From a virus: a stretch of 38,651 nucleotides of DNA. The stretch lies in the IMG/VR virus record IMGVR_UViG_3300045241_000022, positions 1 to 38,651 of that record; one strand, written 5' to 3'. A program made the position numbers and the translations under genes. Numbering within the stretch: position 1 is the first letter of the stretch; the number at the start of each line of letters is the position of its first letter. Below are positions 23,665 to 31,373 of the stretch, one piece after another. Below the pieces are notes generated by a model. It was given only the letters and a program-made list of their open reading frames with translations. It did no database searches and was not told the origin of the DNA.

Positions 23665-23840
23665 GCGGCGACGTGCTCGATCCGATCTGGATCCCCTGTG
23701 AAGGAAGCGGCTACCCAGGGTGCCTGTTTCGAATGTGCGCTATGTGCGGTGGCGCATTCGACGAGGACGCTCAGGGACGCATCGTCGCTCATGAGCGCCA
23801 GGACATCATCGCCATGGTCGCTCGCGGAGACTTCGGATGA
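23661..23840 (+). CDS. Small zinc-ribbon-like protein
   Basis: A 59-residue gene exactly filling the space between its neighbours, with ATGA overlaps at both ends. The product has Cys13, Cys21, Cys26 and Cys29 (…PCEGSG…GCLFRMCAMCGG), a likely zinc-binding knuckle, followed by an acidic helix. Function unknown. Confidence 0.62.
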   Translation: MSGDVLDPIWIPCEGSGYPGCLFRMCAMCGGAFDEDAQGRIVAHERQDIIAMVARGDFG

Positions 23841-24424
23841 AGCGCGCCGCCCTCCTCGCCGTCCTCGGCGTGATCCTCCTGTGGATCGGGACCGGCTGTG
23901 CCCCGCCGCCGCAGATCGGCGCCCCGGTCGAGCAGTGCGCCGAGGGGCTCACCCGCCAAGGGCCACGCTGCCTCACCCCCGTCGAACTGTTCGAGTCGTG
24001 GGTCGACACGCACGTCACCGTCGTTCAGCTCTCCGGACCCGGCACCGGAGAGATCAGCTCCGGGTACTTCCCGAAGGCCCACACGCTCTACATCAACGCG
24101 GCGGGCTACGCGGCTCGAGGCTGGTCGGCAGACGCCGTCAACTTCATGACTCGCCACGAAGAAGGCCACGTCGTTGGCGTCGCGCTCGGCTTGCACTTCG
24201 TCCCTGACGACGGTGTGACGCTGTCGCCGGTGGCGCCGGGGCTCCCGCCCCGCTGGCCGGGCGAAGAAGAGAAGGCGCAACTCGTCGCCTGTGTCGTCAC
24301 CGGCGACTTGCACTCCCCGCTGTACGGACCGGCGTTCCTGCCGTCCGACGGCTACATCGACTGCGACCCCGCACTGGTCGCCCTGACGCGGGCGGCACTC
24401 ATTGCAGGAGGACTCTGGGCATGA
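23837..24424 (+). CDS. Lipoprotein with HEXXH metalloprotease-like motif
   Basis: A 195-residue protein with a lipoprotein signal peptide (hydrophobic residues 4-17, lipobox ending at Cys21) and four more Cys in the exported part. Residues 107-111 read HEEGH in the context 'FMTRHEEGHVVGVALGL', the HEXXH zinc site of many metallopeptidases in a helical setting. The third ligand cannot be assigned. It would sit outside the membrane, possibly acting on envelope proteins or peptidoglycan. Unlike the other lipoprotein it is inside the lytic early operon, so it may act early in infection. Catalysis is inferred from the motif. Confidence 0.68.
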   Translation: MKRAALLAVLGVILLWIGTGCAPPPQIGAPVEQCAEGLTRQGPRCLTPVELFESWVDTHVTVVQLSGPGTGEISSGYFPKAHTLYINAAGYAARGWSADAVNFMTRHEEGHVVGVALGLHFVPDDGVTLSPVAPGLPPRWPGEEEKAQLVACVVTGDLHSPLYGPAFLPSDGYIDCDPALVALTRAALIAGGLWA

Positions 24425-24930
24425 CGCGTTCGCTGATGCCTCCTGTCGCCGTCGAGGACTGTGACGTCGAAGAAGCCAACGATCTACTCGTTAAGTGGGA
24501 TCACCCGCTCGGACGTTGCGATCGCCCATTCCGCCAGACCGCTCACCTGTTCGTCGTAGATGACGAACCGATAGCTGCGTCAATCTCGGCCTCGACCGTC
24601 TCAGCGACCTGCGGCGGGTGGCCGCGAACGGAGATCGTCGAGCTAGCCCGCATAGGGCGATCACCTGATCACCCATGGGTTCTTCGTGCCTTCCTGCGGA
24701 TCTGGCGGGCCGTGCTGGCTCATCGCTGGTGCTGGCCGGTTCGTGCAGCTGTGTCGTACGCGCTGCCGGGCTACGCCGGGAATCTCTACCGCTTCGACGG
24801 CTGGACTCGCATTGGCGAGGTGAAGCCGTCAAGTGGCGGCGGAACGTGGTCGAACCGGCCGAAGGTTAACGACATCGGCGACGCCCGCAAAACACTCTGG
24901 GTCTACGACTACGGGAAGGCCGCTTCATGA
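24421..24930 (+). CDS. Mom/XF1762-like GNAT-fold protein
   Basis: A 169-residue protein whose features resemble the Mom/XF1762 type, distantly related to GNAT acyltransferases: 'EIVELARIGRSPDHPWVLRA', the helix 'FLRIWRAVLAHRW', then 'SYALPGYAGNLYRFDGWTRIGE' and 'GGTWSNRPK'. In phage Mu, Mom adds a carbamoylmethyl group to adenine to resist restriction. A related DNA-modification or acyl-transfer role is possible here and would pair with the methylase at 28308. The family call is from pattern only. Coupled by ATGA to the lipoprotein upstream. Confidence 0.55.
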   Translation: MTRSLMPPVAVEDCDVEEANDLLVKWDHPLGRCDRPFRQTAHLFVVDDEPIAASISASTVSATCGGWPRTEIVELARIGRSPDHPWVLRAFLRIWRAVLAHRWCWPVRAAVSYALPGYAGNLYRFDGWTRIGEVKPSSGGGTWSNRPKVNDIGDARKTLWVYDYGKAAS

Positions 24931-25172
24931 CCACCGAACCCACCGCCGCCGACGTCGTCCTCCCGCGAGCAGTGATGGAGCAGCTAGCCGATTCGGTGAT
25001 TGATCTCTGCTGGCGTGCGACGCCCTTCGGGGAATCCGCCGAGGGGGATATTGAGTCGTACCTACTGACCGCCGGCTCAGTTCACCGTCTCATCGGTGCT
25101 GCACAGGGCGCCGGGATCGCCGCGGCATTCCGAACTCTCTCATCCCGGCTCGACCCGGAGGCGGCCTCATGA
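24927..25172 (+). CDS. Small hypothetical protein
   Basis: An 81-residue, mostly helical acidic protein (VMEQLADSVIDLCWRATPFG) with ATGA overlaps on both sides. The 'DLCWRA' pattern recurs as 'DICWRAVE' in the next gene, so the two may be distant duplicates. No known domain. Confidence 0.6.
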   Translation: MTTEPTAADVVLPRAVMEQLADSVIDLCWRATPFGESAEGDIESYLLTAGSVHRLIGAAQGAGIAAAFRTLSSRLDPEAAS

Positions 25173-25369
25173 CCCCCGCCGAGGTTCTCGCCGTCATCAC
25201 CGACCTCAACGACACGGCCGCCTGGCACGACTTCCACGAGGACGCCAAGACCGCCGACATCTGCTGGCGGGCCGTCGAGTGCATCCAGCAGCTCCACGCC
25301 GACGTCGTCACCGTGAAGCGCCATTGGGACGAGGCGCTCGCCGCCTGCGACTGGATCGGTGCAGCGTGA
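25169..25369 (+). CDS. Small hypothetical protein, possible paralogue of upstream gene
   Basis: A 66-residue acidic helical protein containing 'TADICWRAVECIQQLHADV', similar in pattern to the helix of the preceding product. Coupled by ATGA upstream and GTGA downstream. Function unknown. Confidence 0.6.
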   Translation: MTPAEVLAVITDLNDTAAWHDFHEDAKTADICWRAVECIQQLHADVVTVKRHWDEALAACDWIGAA

Positions 25370-25566
25370 GCCGCGCTCCGAACCGTCGACCTGATGACCA
25401 TTGGTGGTGGGACCACTACAAGGACAACGACGCCACGCCAGAGAACGTCCAAGCCCACGTCGAGGACCGAGACCCCGACAAGATCATTTACGGGCCGCGC
25501 GGCGAGGTGCTCAAGCGTGTCGCTGATCGTCCGATGCAGGGCTACCGACGCCGACCCAAGACCTAG
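25366..25566 (+). CDS. Small hypothetical protein, GTG start
   Basis: A 66-residue protein starting at GTG 25366, which overlaps the preceding stop (GTGA). It is rich in Trp, Asp and Arg near the start (DDHWWWDHYKDND) and ends basic. The GTG is preferred to an upstream in-frame start that would lie antisense to normal codon use. No family known. Confidence 0.58.
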   Translation: MSRAPNRRPDDHWWWDHYKDNDATPENVQAHVEDRDPDKIIYGPRGEVLKRVADRPMQGYRRRPKT

Positions 25567-25693
25567 ATCGGCGTGAGCGGCGTCGACGTCCCCCCGTCCG
25601 CCGCTCCGCTGCGCCGCCTCCGGTCAACGCACCACGGAGACCGGGGGCGGCACCCAACCGCCACCCGACCAACGAACCGAAAGGACAGGGGAG

Positions 25694-25876
25694 ATGACGC
25701 CGGACAGATTGAAAATAACCGTCTCCGATGCATCAACGGGCGAGGTGCTTGGCGAGCAGGTGATCTACGACGACTACGTCCTCGTATGCGCCGGCCAGCC
25801 GTATCTCGCCAACACGCAGTGCCATGCCAACGGCACGCATGTCCTCACGGTGAAGAACGCCGGAGGAGTCAAGTGA
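25694..25876 (+). CDS. Small hypothetical protein
   Basis: A 60-residue, beta-strand-rich protein (RLKITVSDASTGEVLGEQVI). A 127-base gap separates it from the upstream gene; the gap holds only GC-rich sequence and this gene's ribosome binding site (AAGGA at 25681, GGGGAG just before the ATG), the first break in the chain of overlapping genes. Overlaps the next gene by GTGA. Confidence 0.6.
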   Translation: MTPDRLKITVSDASTGEVLGEQVIYDDYVLVCAGQPYLANTQCHANGTHVLTVKNAGGVK

Positions 25877-26034
25877 CCCCGAACTCCCGCATCCGTCGCC
25901 ACGGCCAGGACGGCACCGTCATCGCCGTCGGCCGCCGCTACCTCACCGTCGACTGGGACGCCCGCCCGACGAAAGCGCCGTGGCTCATCTCCCGGTCCGA
26001 TCCCGCCATCGAAGTCCTCGAGGTGGCGGCGTGA
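25873..26034 (+). CDS. Small hypothetical protein, GTG start
   Basis: A 53-residue protein starting at GTG 25873. The pattern 'GQDGTVIAVGRRYLTVDWD' suggests a small SH3-like barrel, as does the first half of the next product. Coupled by GTGA on both sides. Function unknown. Confidence 0.6.
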   Translation: MTPNSRIRRHGQDGTVIAVGRRYLTVDWDARPTKAPWLISRSDPAIEVLEVAA

Positions 26035-26297
26035 GCGGCGACAACCGCCCCGGCACACTGCGCGGCAAACCTGGGCTCGCCGAGGCGCAGCAGTACATCG
26101 GCCGCCGGATAGTCGCTCCCGATGATGAGGGCGTCGTCACCGGTGTCGTCACCGGGGCCGCGATCCGCGGAGGTGGCTATGTCCGTCTCATCGTCCGGTG
26201 GGACAACGCGCCGGAGTGGTGGACCACAGAGCTCGCCTGCGGCTCGGCCCTGTGGTGGCAGTTCGACGAATCAACCAATCAAGGGGAACACCAATGA
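26031..26297 (+). CDS. Small hypothetical protein, SH3-like pattern
   Basis: An 88-residue protein starting at GTG 26031. 'GRRIVAPDDEGVVTGVVTGA' and 'YVRLIVRWDNAPEWW' again fit a small barrel, similar in outline to the preceding protein, so the pair may be duplicates. No family recognised. The next gene overlaps by ATGA. Confidence 0.6.
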   Translation: MSGDNRPGTLRGKPGLAEAQQYIGRRIVAPDDEGVVTGVVTGAAIRGGGYVRLIVRWDNAPEWWTTELACGSALWWQFDESTNQGEHQ

Positions 26298-27052
26298 ACG
26301 GCATCATTCGCTCCGCCGGTACCGCCGGCCTCATCATCGTCGCCGGCGCCAGCTTCGGCACCATCCTCGGCCACCTCGCACCCGCCGGCGCGCTCCCGGC
26401 CTGCGGCGGTAACAACGCCGCCCCGCACGCCGTCCCCTACGACTGCATCGCCGGGCCGAAGGTCATCGACGGGACGACGTTCTCCGCGCTCGTCCACGCC
26501 GACGGCACCCACGTCACCGTCACCATCGGGCTCCTCACTGCTCGCACCGTCGACACCCCGATCCGCATCATCCACCACGAAGGCAAGTCCGGCGCCGGTG
26601 GCGTAGAGAACGGCGCCGACGGTGTCATCCCCGCCGGAGCTCGCACCGCGGTGCTAGTCGACTCGGCGCCGTGTCGCGTCGGGCAGCTCGACGTGAAGGC
26701 CGTGTTCATCGGCCCCGGTGACGAAGCGGGCCGCATCGGTGGACCGTGGATCGACAACTCGCCGACCGGTGGATGCACGACTGGCGACACGACCACGACG
26801 ACAACGGTCCCCGTGTCGTCTACGACCGTCCCGCCCGTGACGACAACGCCGACGACATCGCGTCCTGGGTCGTCGACGTCCACGACGAAGCCCGCGCCAA
26901 CGGGACCGTCGACCACGGGCGGGACGTCCGTCGCTCACGCCACCGCACTGCCGGCGACCGGCGGCGCTCCACTCCCCGCGCTGGGCCTCGCTCTCGGCAT
27001 GCTCGCCGGTGGCGCTGGCCTCGTCGTCGCCTCCCGTCGGCGGGCATCGTGA
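26294..27052 (+). CDS. LPATG cell-wall-anchored surface protein
   Basis: A 252-residue exported protein. Residues 1-34 form a signal peptide-like segment (GTAGLIIVAGASFGTILG), residues about 35-155 a Cys-containing globular domain, and residues about 160-210 a Thr/Ser/Pro stalk. Then comes LPATG (219-223), a hydrophobic helix and a basic end (SRRRAS): the complete sortase substrate signal. The product should be covalently fixed to the host cell wall. AAGGGG at 26281 and the ATGA overlap support ATG 26294. Phage genes of this type are unusual in an early operon; blocking adsorption or altering the surface are possible roles. Confidence 0.8.
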   Translation: MNGIIRSAGTAGLIIVAGASFGTILGHLAPAGALPACGGNNAAPHAVPYDCIAGPKVIDGTTFSALVHADGTHVTVTIGLLTARTVDTPIRIIHHEGKSGAGGVENGADGVIPAGARTAVLVDSAPCRVGQLDVKAVFIGPGDEAGRIGGPWIDNSPTGGCTTGDTTTTTTVPVSSTTVPPVTTTPTTSRPGSSTSTTKPAPTGPSTTGGTSVAHATALPATGGAPLPALGLALGMLAGGAGLVVASRRRAS

Positions 27053-27282
27053 CCAAACTCCACGTAGCTACTAGCGGACCACTCGTCAGGGATTTGGTGG
27101 CAGCCGTCCTCGAAGAGTTCGACGTGTGGGCAGAGTTCGCGCCACAACAAGCGGCATCTGTCAATCCCTCTAGTCCGATCGACGCCGCTGGCTTCGCGCT
27201 GGCCGATGTCCGAGCGGATCTGATGGACCACCTACAGATCCGGCTCTCGATCACCCTCGCCACGCATGGGGTGGCATCGTGA
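27049..27282 (+). CDS. Small hypothetical protein
   Basis: A 77-residue protein from GTG 27049 (GTGA overlap). Helical and acidic ('VRDLVAAVLEEFDVWAEFAP'). It lacks a signal peptide or motif. Function unknown. Confidence 0.58.
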   Translation: MTKLHVATSGPLVRDLVAAVLEEFDVWAEFAPQQAASVNPSSPIDAAGFALADVRADLMDHLQIRLSITLATHGVAS

Positions 27283-27431
27283 CCGCCGACGATGACCTGA
27301 CCGTCTACTGGTGCAAGCGACGCGACGGGCTGATCGTGGAACACACGACGACGGCCTGGGAGGGTCATCGCGGTCACGTCCGTTGCGTCCCGGTGGGTTA
27401 CGACACGGCGGACCCGGAGGCGGGGACATGA
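27279..27431 (+). CDS. Very small hypothetical protein
   Basis: A 50-residue gene from GTG 27279 with GTGA and ATGA overlaps at its two ends. Product begins MTADDDLTVYWCKRRDGLIV and contains two Cys. No family recognised. Confidence 0.55.
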   Translation: MTADDDLTVYWCKRRDGLIVEHTTTAWEGHRGHVRCVPVGYDTADPEAGT

Positions 27432-27787
27432 CCGTCGATCCCGGAGCGCGAGAGGCGCTAGCGCGGTATCTCCCCCGCGACGCCGCCCAGTACCGGCCCA
27501 TCGCGGAGGCGACCTTTGCCGCTATCGACGCCGACCCCTCCCTGCTGGTGGTCGCCGTCCCTTATTGCGAGACGTGCGGGGGTGACGGCGGTCTGTGGGC
27601 TGGCGTCAAGTGCCGCAACTGCAACTTCACCGGCCGGGAGCCGATGGTCGTCCTCCCACGAGTGGTGGTGGACGCCGTCCTGCGCCACTGCCTCGACGTG
27701 TGTTCGGCGTTCGAGGCGTCAGACAGAGCGATGGTTGACCTGCTCCACGCCGTTCGAGACGCCGACAACCCGGAGGCAGGGACATGA
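27428..27787 (+). CDS. Zinc-ribbon protein, 119 residues
   Basis: The central segment has C-x2-C and C-x2-C pairs (YCETCGGDG … CRNCNFTG), like a DnaJ-type zinc knuckle or rubredoxin-like ribbon, flanked by helices. Such small proteins in phage early regions often bind host complexes or nucleic acid. Coupled by ATGA to its neighbours; the following gene is RuvC. Confidence 0.66.
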   Translation: MTVDPGAREALARYLPRDAAQYRPIAEATFAAIDADPSLLVVAVPYCETCGGDGGLWAGVKCRNCNFTGREPMVVLPRVVVDAVLRHCLDVCSAFEASDRAMVDLLHAVRDADNPEAGT

Positions 27788-28308
27788 CCGCGATACTCGC
27801 TCTGGACCTGGCGCTCAACACCACCGGCGTGGCCGTCTACCGGAGCACCCGCCCGAGCACCGTCGTCGACACTTGGCACTGCTCGTTCACCGGCGACGCC
27901 CGTCTGCGCTGGTTCCGCACGGCGATCGACAGCGCCGCAACACGCGTCGACCTCGTCGTCATCGAGGGTTACAGCTACGCCTCGAAACACCAGGCCCACC
28001 AGGTCGGCGAGATGGGCGGCGTCGTGCGTCTCGCCCTCCACGACCTCGGCGTCCCCTACGTCGTACTACCCCCGATGGTCCGGGCGAAGCTCGCCACCGG
28101 CCGAGGCAACGCCGGTAAGGCCGAGGTACTCGCCGCCGCGATCCGCCGGCTCGGCTACGACGGCCACGACGACAACGAAGCCGACGCCCTCTGGCTCCTC
28201 GAGGCGGCGTTGCAGCACTACGGGCTATCGACCGTCGAGCTCCCGGCGTCGCATCTCGCGGCGTTGGCGAAGGTCGAGTGGCCCGAACTGTCGGCGGAGG
28301 CGGCGTGA
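27784..28308 (+). CDS. ruvC: RuvC-like Holliday junction resolvase
   Basis: This 174-residue nuclease resolves branched DNA, probably during recombination or before packaging. The RNase H-fold acidic residues are visible: Asp8 (LALDLALNTTG), Glu61 (VVIEGYSY) and Asp130/Asp134 (DDNEADALWLL). The motif 'GRGNAGKAEV' before the last acid pair is typical for actinophage and bacterial RuvC. The stop overlaps the methylase ATG (TGATG). Confidence 0.88.
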   Translation: MTAILALDLALNTTGVAVYRSTRPSTVVDTWHCSFTGDARLRWFRTAIDSAATRVDLVVIEGYSYASKHQAHQVGEMGGVVRLALHDLGVPYVVLPPMVRAKLATGRGNAGKAEVLAAAIRRLGYDGHDDNEADALWLLEAALQHYGLSTVELPASHLAALAKVEWPELSAEAA

Positions 28309-28814
28309 TGTTCCCGCCGCCGCTACCGCTGGACGTCCCGGCCCCGCAGTCGCTAGAGAGCGACGAACGGTATACGCCACGCTGGGTATTCGACGGGCTA
28401 GATCTCATCTTCGACCTAGATCCAGCAGCGCCGCTGCACGGAGGCGACTGCGTCCCGGCCCGGCAGCGTTTCACGGTTGATGACGATGGGTTGGTCCAGC
28501 CGTGGCACGGGCTCGTCTGGCTGAACCCGCCGTTCAGCAACGCGACGGCCTGGGCCCGCCGATTCATCAACCACGGCTGCGGCGTCTTCCTCGGTCCCAT
28601 CGCCAATGGTGGATGGTGGACCGACCTCGCTGACGGCGCCGACCTGTTGTGGCTCTGCCGCGACTTCGCCTTCACGCATCCCACCCATGCCGGCCGGCGC
28701 TCGTCCATGCCTCTCGCCTTCGCCGCCTACGGCGAGGCCGCTGCCGCAGGACTGACGCGGCTCGCGCGCTCCGGCGTCCACCGTGGGCTACTCGTCGCCG
28801 AGGTCGCGGCGTGA
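28308..28814 (+). CDS. DNA N6-adenine methyltransferase (phage Dam-type)
   Basis: A 168-residue protein of the small phage Dam family. It has 'ERYTPRWVFDGLDLIFDLDP' as the cofactor-site start and the catalytic NPPF at 73-76, followed by 'WARRFINHG'. It would methylate adenine in phage DNA, probably to escape restriction or control replication. This variant is compact and lacks a separate recognition domain. Coupled to RuvC upstream and to a zinc-ribbon gene downstream (GTGA). Confidence 0.85.
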   Translation: MFPPPLPLDVPAPQSLESDERYTPRWVFDGLDLIFDLDPAAPLHGGDCVPARQRFTVDDDGLVQPWHGLVWLNPPFSNATAWARRFINHGCGVFLGPIANGGWWTDLADGADLLWLCRDFAFTHPTHAGRRSSMPLAFAAYGEAAAAGLTRLARSGVHRGLLVAEVAA

Positions 28815-29005
28815 ACCTCATCGCCTCCCGCCCCCATCACTTCCCCCTGCCGTGCGGCCACTACAAGGTCCGCGTCAGTCCCGGCGACCCGCCCCGACGG
28901 CGCCACTGCCCGATCTGCAAGACGTGGACGACCGTCACCGTCGCCCCCTCCGAACTGCCCTACGGCGGACACCGCGTCGAGTTCACGACGGACCCGACGA
29001 CATGA
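28811..29005 (+). CDS. Zinc-ribbon miniprotein
   Basis: A 64-residue protein from GTG 28811. It has a CGH pair near residue 16 and C-P-I-C near residue 34, a likely zinc-binding ribbon, with strands on both sides. Very similar in build to the other zinc miniproteins of this operon. Function unknown. Confidence 0.62.
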   Translation: MNLIASRPHHFPLPCGHYKVRVSPGDPPRRRHCPICKTWTTVTVAPSELPYGGHRVEFTTDPTT

Positions 29006-29229
29006 CCTTCGCTCCGCCGCCCTCACCCCGCTACCGCAACAGCACCACCGGCCGCTACTGCACCCGCCACGACGGCGGCCCGATCACCTGGCACCGCGAC
29101 GTCGGCGACGACTGCTGGCACTGCGGCCACCCCGGCCTCTACGGCGACCCCTACACCCCAACCCCCGCCACCCCACCAATCCCGTCGCCCTGGCACCTCC
29201 CCCCAACCGAAGCCGAGGCCATCGCATGA
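29002..29229 (+). CDS. Cys/His-rich miniprotein
   Basis: A 75-residue protein (ATGA overlaps on both sides) with CTRH … CWHCGH, a probable zinc-binding site, and a Pro/Thr-rich C-terminal half. No family recognised. It stands between another zinc protein and a membrane protein. Confidence 0.6.
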   Translation: MTFAPPPSPRYRNSTTGRYCTRHDGGPITWHRDVGDDCWHCGHPGLYGDPYTPTPATPPIPSPWHLPPTEAEAIA

Positions 29230-29570
29230 GCCGCCGCACGTTCGTCGTGCTGTGCATCGCGTGGGCCGCCACCTACGTCGCACTCGTCGGCGGCTTCCAC
29301 ATCCTCGGCAAGGCCCTCGGCACGGTGCTCGCCTCCCACAACGACTGGATCACCAACATCTGGCAAGCCACCGCCTGCTCGATACCGGGTGGGATCTACC
29401 TCGTGTGGGCCTGGCGACACCGCTGGTACACGCCCCGGCCCCCGACCGACCCCAGCGGGCAGACCGTCGACGACGACCAGCTCTGGCTCGAGCTCGCCGA
29501 CGACATCGCGGCGCGCAGCCGTGAACTGCATCCGTCTTACCGACCCATCGACAAGGGAGAACCCACATGA
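29226..29570 (+). CDS. Two-TM membrane protein
   Basis: A 114-residue protein with two hydrophobic helices (about residues 5-25: FVVLCIAWAATYVALVGGF; and 45-62: ATACSIPGGIYLVWAW) and a hydrophilic, acidic C-terminal tail. Non-lytic early membrane proteins of this kind can act in superinfection exclusion, but no motif shows this. Coupled by ATGA at both ends. Confidence 0.66.
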   Translation: MSRRTFVVLCIAWAATYVALVGGFHILGKALGTVLASHNDWITNIWQATACSIPGGIYLVWAWRHRWYTPRPPTDPSGQTVDDDQLWLELADDIAARSRELHPSYRPIDKGEPT

Positions 29571-29845
29571 GCACGACAACAATCGAACTCACTGCTGACG
29601 AATTGGCAGTCATCGACAAGACGCCCACTGGCCCCATCGTCACTAACGGCACTCAGCCGTTCGACAAGTCCGCCATCCTCACCAGTGCCCGCAAGAAGCG
29701 CACCGACAACGACCGGCGCATCGCCAAACTCCAAGAGCAGATCAAGGCGAACTTCGCCGAGATCAAGACGCTCCGAGCCGAGAACGCCGATGACCTCGAC
29801 CCCATCATCAAGGCCGCCACGCCGAAGAAGGGGAAGGGAGCGTGA
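29567..29845 (+). CDS. Helical hypothetical protein before the exonuclease
   Basis: A 92-residue protein. After a flexible start it is a charged coiled coil (ARKKRTDNDRRIAKLQEQIK) ending in Lys/Gly. It is coupled to the nuclease gene by GTGA (29842-29845), so it may be a partner of the recombination or replication proteins. No known family. Confidence 0.62.
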   Translation: MSTTTIELTADELAVIDKTPTGPIVTNGTQPFDKSAILTSARKKRTDNDRRIAKLQEQIKANFAEIKTLRAENADDLDPIIKAATPKKGKGA

Positions 29846-31338
29846 CGCTCCTGGAGCCGGCCGAATTCCCCCGCGACCGGTGGGGCCGACCGCGGGTCAA
29901 CGTCGACGGCAAGCTGACGTCCTACGCTCGGCCGTCGTCGTTCGGCGACTGCATCGACAACCGCTACAACCTCGAGCGCTACATCCGGCGCAACATCGTC
30001 ATCGGGCTCAAGGCGGAGCACTCGCTGTGGGCGCGACTCAACGCGGCGGGCGATGACCGTGACGAGCTCAACAAGATCTGCGAAGACGCCCAGGTGGCGG
30101 CCAAGGCCAACAGCAAGGCCGACCTCGGTACCGCCCTGCACAAGATGACCGAGCGAGTGGACCGGGGGGAGACGCTGTCCCTGCCGCCCGAGTTCGCCAA
30201 CGACATCGACGCCTACCAGCGCGCGCTACCTGAGGCGGGGCTGACGGTTGTGCCGGGCATGATCGAGATGCGTTGCGTGTGCGACGAGCTCCAGGCCGCC
30301 GGCACGTTCGACCGCATCGTCGAGGACGCCAGCGGCACCCGCTTCATCGGCGACGTGAAGACCGGCGCCTCCAGCGACTACCCCCACGGCTTCGCCGTGC
30401 AGTTGGCGATCTACGCCCACTCGCTGCTCTACGACCCCGAGACAGGGGAGCGGCGCCCGATGCCCGACAACCTGGATACCGAACGGGGCATCATCATCCA
30501 TTTGCCCGCTGGACAGGCCACCTGCTCGGTCTACTACATCGACCTAGCGGCGGGCTGGGAGGCCGCCCTTCATGCCAAATGGGTGAAGGACACCTGGCAG
30601 AAGCGCAAGGGATTGCTGACGCCGGTGGCGACGGTTGCCAGTGCAACGACGCTGGAGCCCGTCGAGGCCATGCGCCTCACCCGCAGCCCATCGTTGGAGC
30701 AGTTGCGTGCGGAATGCGCCGACTTCGCTGCCCGTCCCGAATCCAAGGCAGCACTACTAGCCGTGTGGCCCAAGGGCATCTCGCTCAAGGCCGACAGCCT
30801 CAGTCCCGGCCAGCGGGCGCTAGTGGCTGCCGCCATCGACAAGGCTGAGGCCGACCTCCTAGAGGCTCTCGCCGATGAACAAGAGTTCATGGAAGACGAC
30901 CCGGCGGTCCCGTTGGTCGACGAGGGCATCGACCTGACCCCCGACGACCTGGAAGCCATCGCTAGGGCGTTCAAGGGGCTCGAGCCCCAGCAGCGTGACG
31001 TGATCTCCCTGTGGATCCAGGAGGGCATCACGGCCGAGCGCGACTGGCGCCTGCGCCCGGAGGCGGGCGGTAAGCCGACGGAACGCCGCTTCGAGATCGC
31101 CCGCGCCGCGGTGGCGTGGGCCGAGTACGACGCCGACATCGTGCGCGCCGCCCTGGCGTTGGTGCTGGGCGACCTCGTGCAGTCGCACCCCATCGGCGCG
31201 CTGCTGGGGTCCCTCACCATCGACGAGGCCAAGGCCCTGGAGCACGCCGCTAGCGCGCTGTGCACCGGCGGGCTCGTCCTCAACTTCGACCGAGGCGGCA
31301 AGCCCGTCCTCGGCGAGCTGCCGCAGACCGCGGCGTAA
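29842..31338 (+). CDS. Cas4/RecB-like PD-(D/E)XK exonuclease
   Basis: A 498-residue protein. Residues about 90-230 hold the nuclease core: 'GTALHKMTERVDRGE', Asp157 (GTFDRI), Asp171-x-Lys173 (IGDVKTG), and Gln187 with Tyr191 (QLAIY), the RecB/Cas4-type motifs. Many actinophages carry such a protein, often called Cas4-like; it probably resects DNA for recombination. The N-terminus and the C-terminal 250 residues are outside the nuclease domain and of unknown function. GTG start at 29842 overlapping the preceding stop. The SSB-like gene follows after 35 bases. Confidence 0.82.
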   Translation: MTLLEPAEFPRDRWGRPRVNVDGKLTSYARPSSFGDCIDNRYNLERYIRRNIVIGLKAEHSLWARLNAAGDDRDELNKICEDAQVAAKANSKADLGTALHKMTERVDRGETLSLPPEFANDIDAYQRALPEAGLTVVPGMIEMRCVCDELQAAGTFDRIVEDASGTRFIGDVKTGASSDYPHGFAVQLAIYAHSLLYDPETGERRPMPDNLDTERGIIIHLPAGQATCSVYYIDLAAGWEAALHAKWVKDTWQKRKGLLTPVATVASATTLEPVEAMRLTRSPSLEQLRAECADFAARPESKAALLAVWPKGISLKADSLSPGQRALVAAAIDKAEADLLEALADEQEFMEDDPAVPLVDEGIDLTPDDLEAIARAFKGLEPQQRDVISLWIQEGITAERDWRLRPEAGGKPTERRFEIARAAVAWAEYDADIVRAALALVLGDLVQSHPIGALLGSLTIDEAKALEHAASALCTGGLVLNFDRGGKPVLGELPQTAA

Positions 31339-31373
31339 CCCCAACCCAACCAACCACCTACGGGAGCAACCAC

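Noticed and set aside
25573-26034. Single 153-codon gene from GTG 25573
   Set aside because: Its first 100 codons are Arg/His-rich and overlap the better-supported 25694 gene; only the part from GTG 25873 looks coding.
29842-31338. CRISPR-associated Cas4 acting in adaptation
   Set aside because: No cas1 or cas2 and no array are present; the protein is much longer than Cas4 and lies in a phage recombination block.
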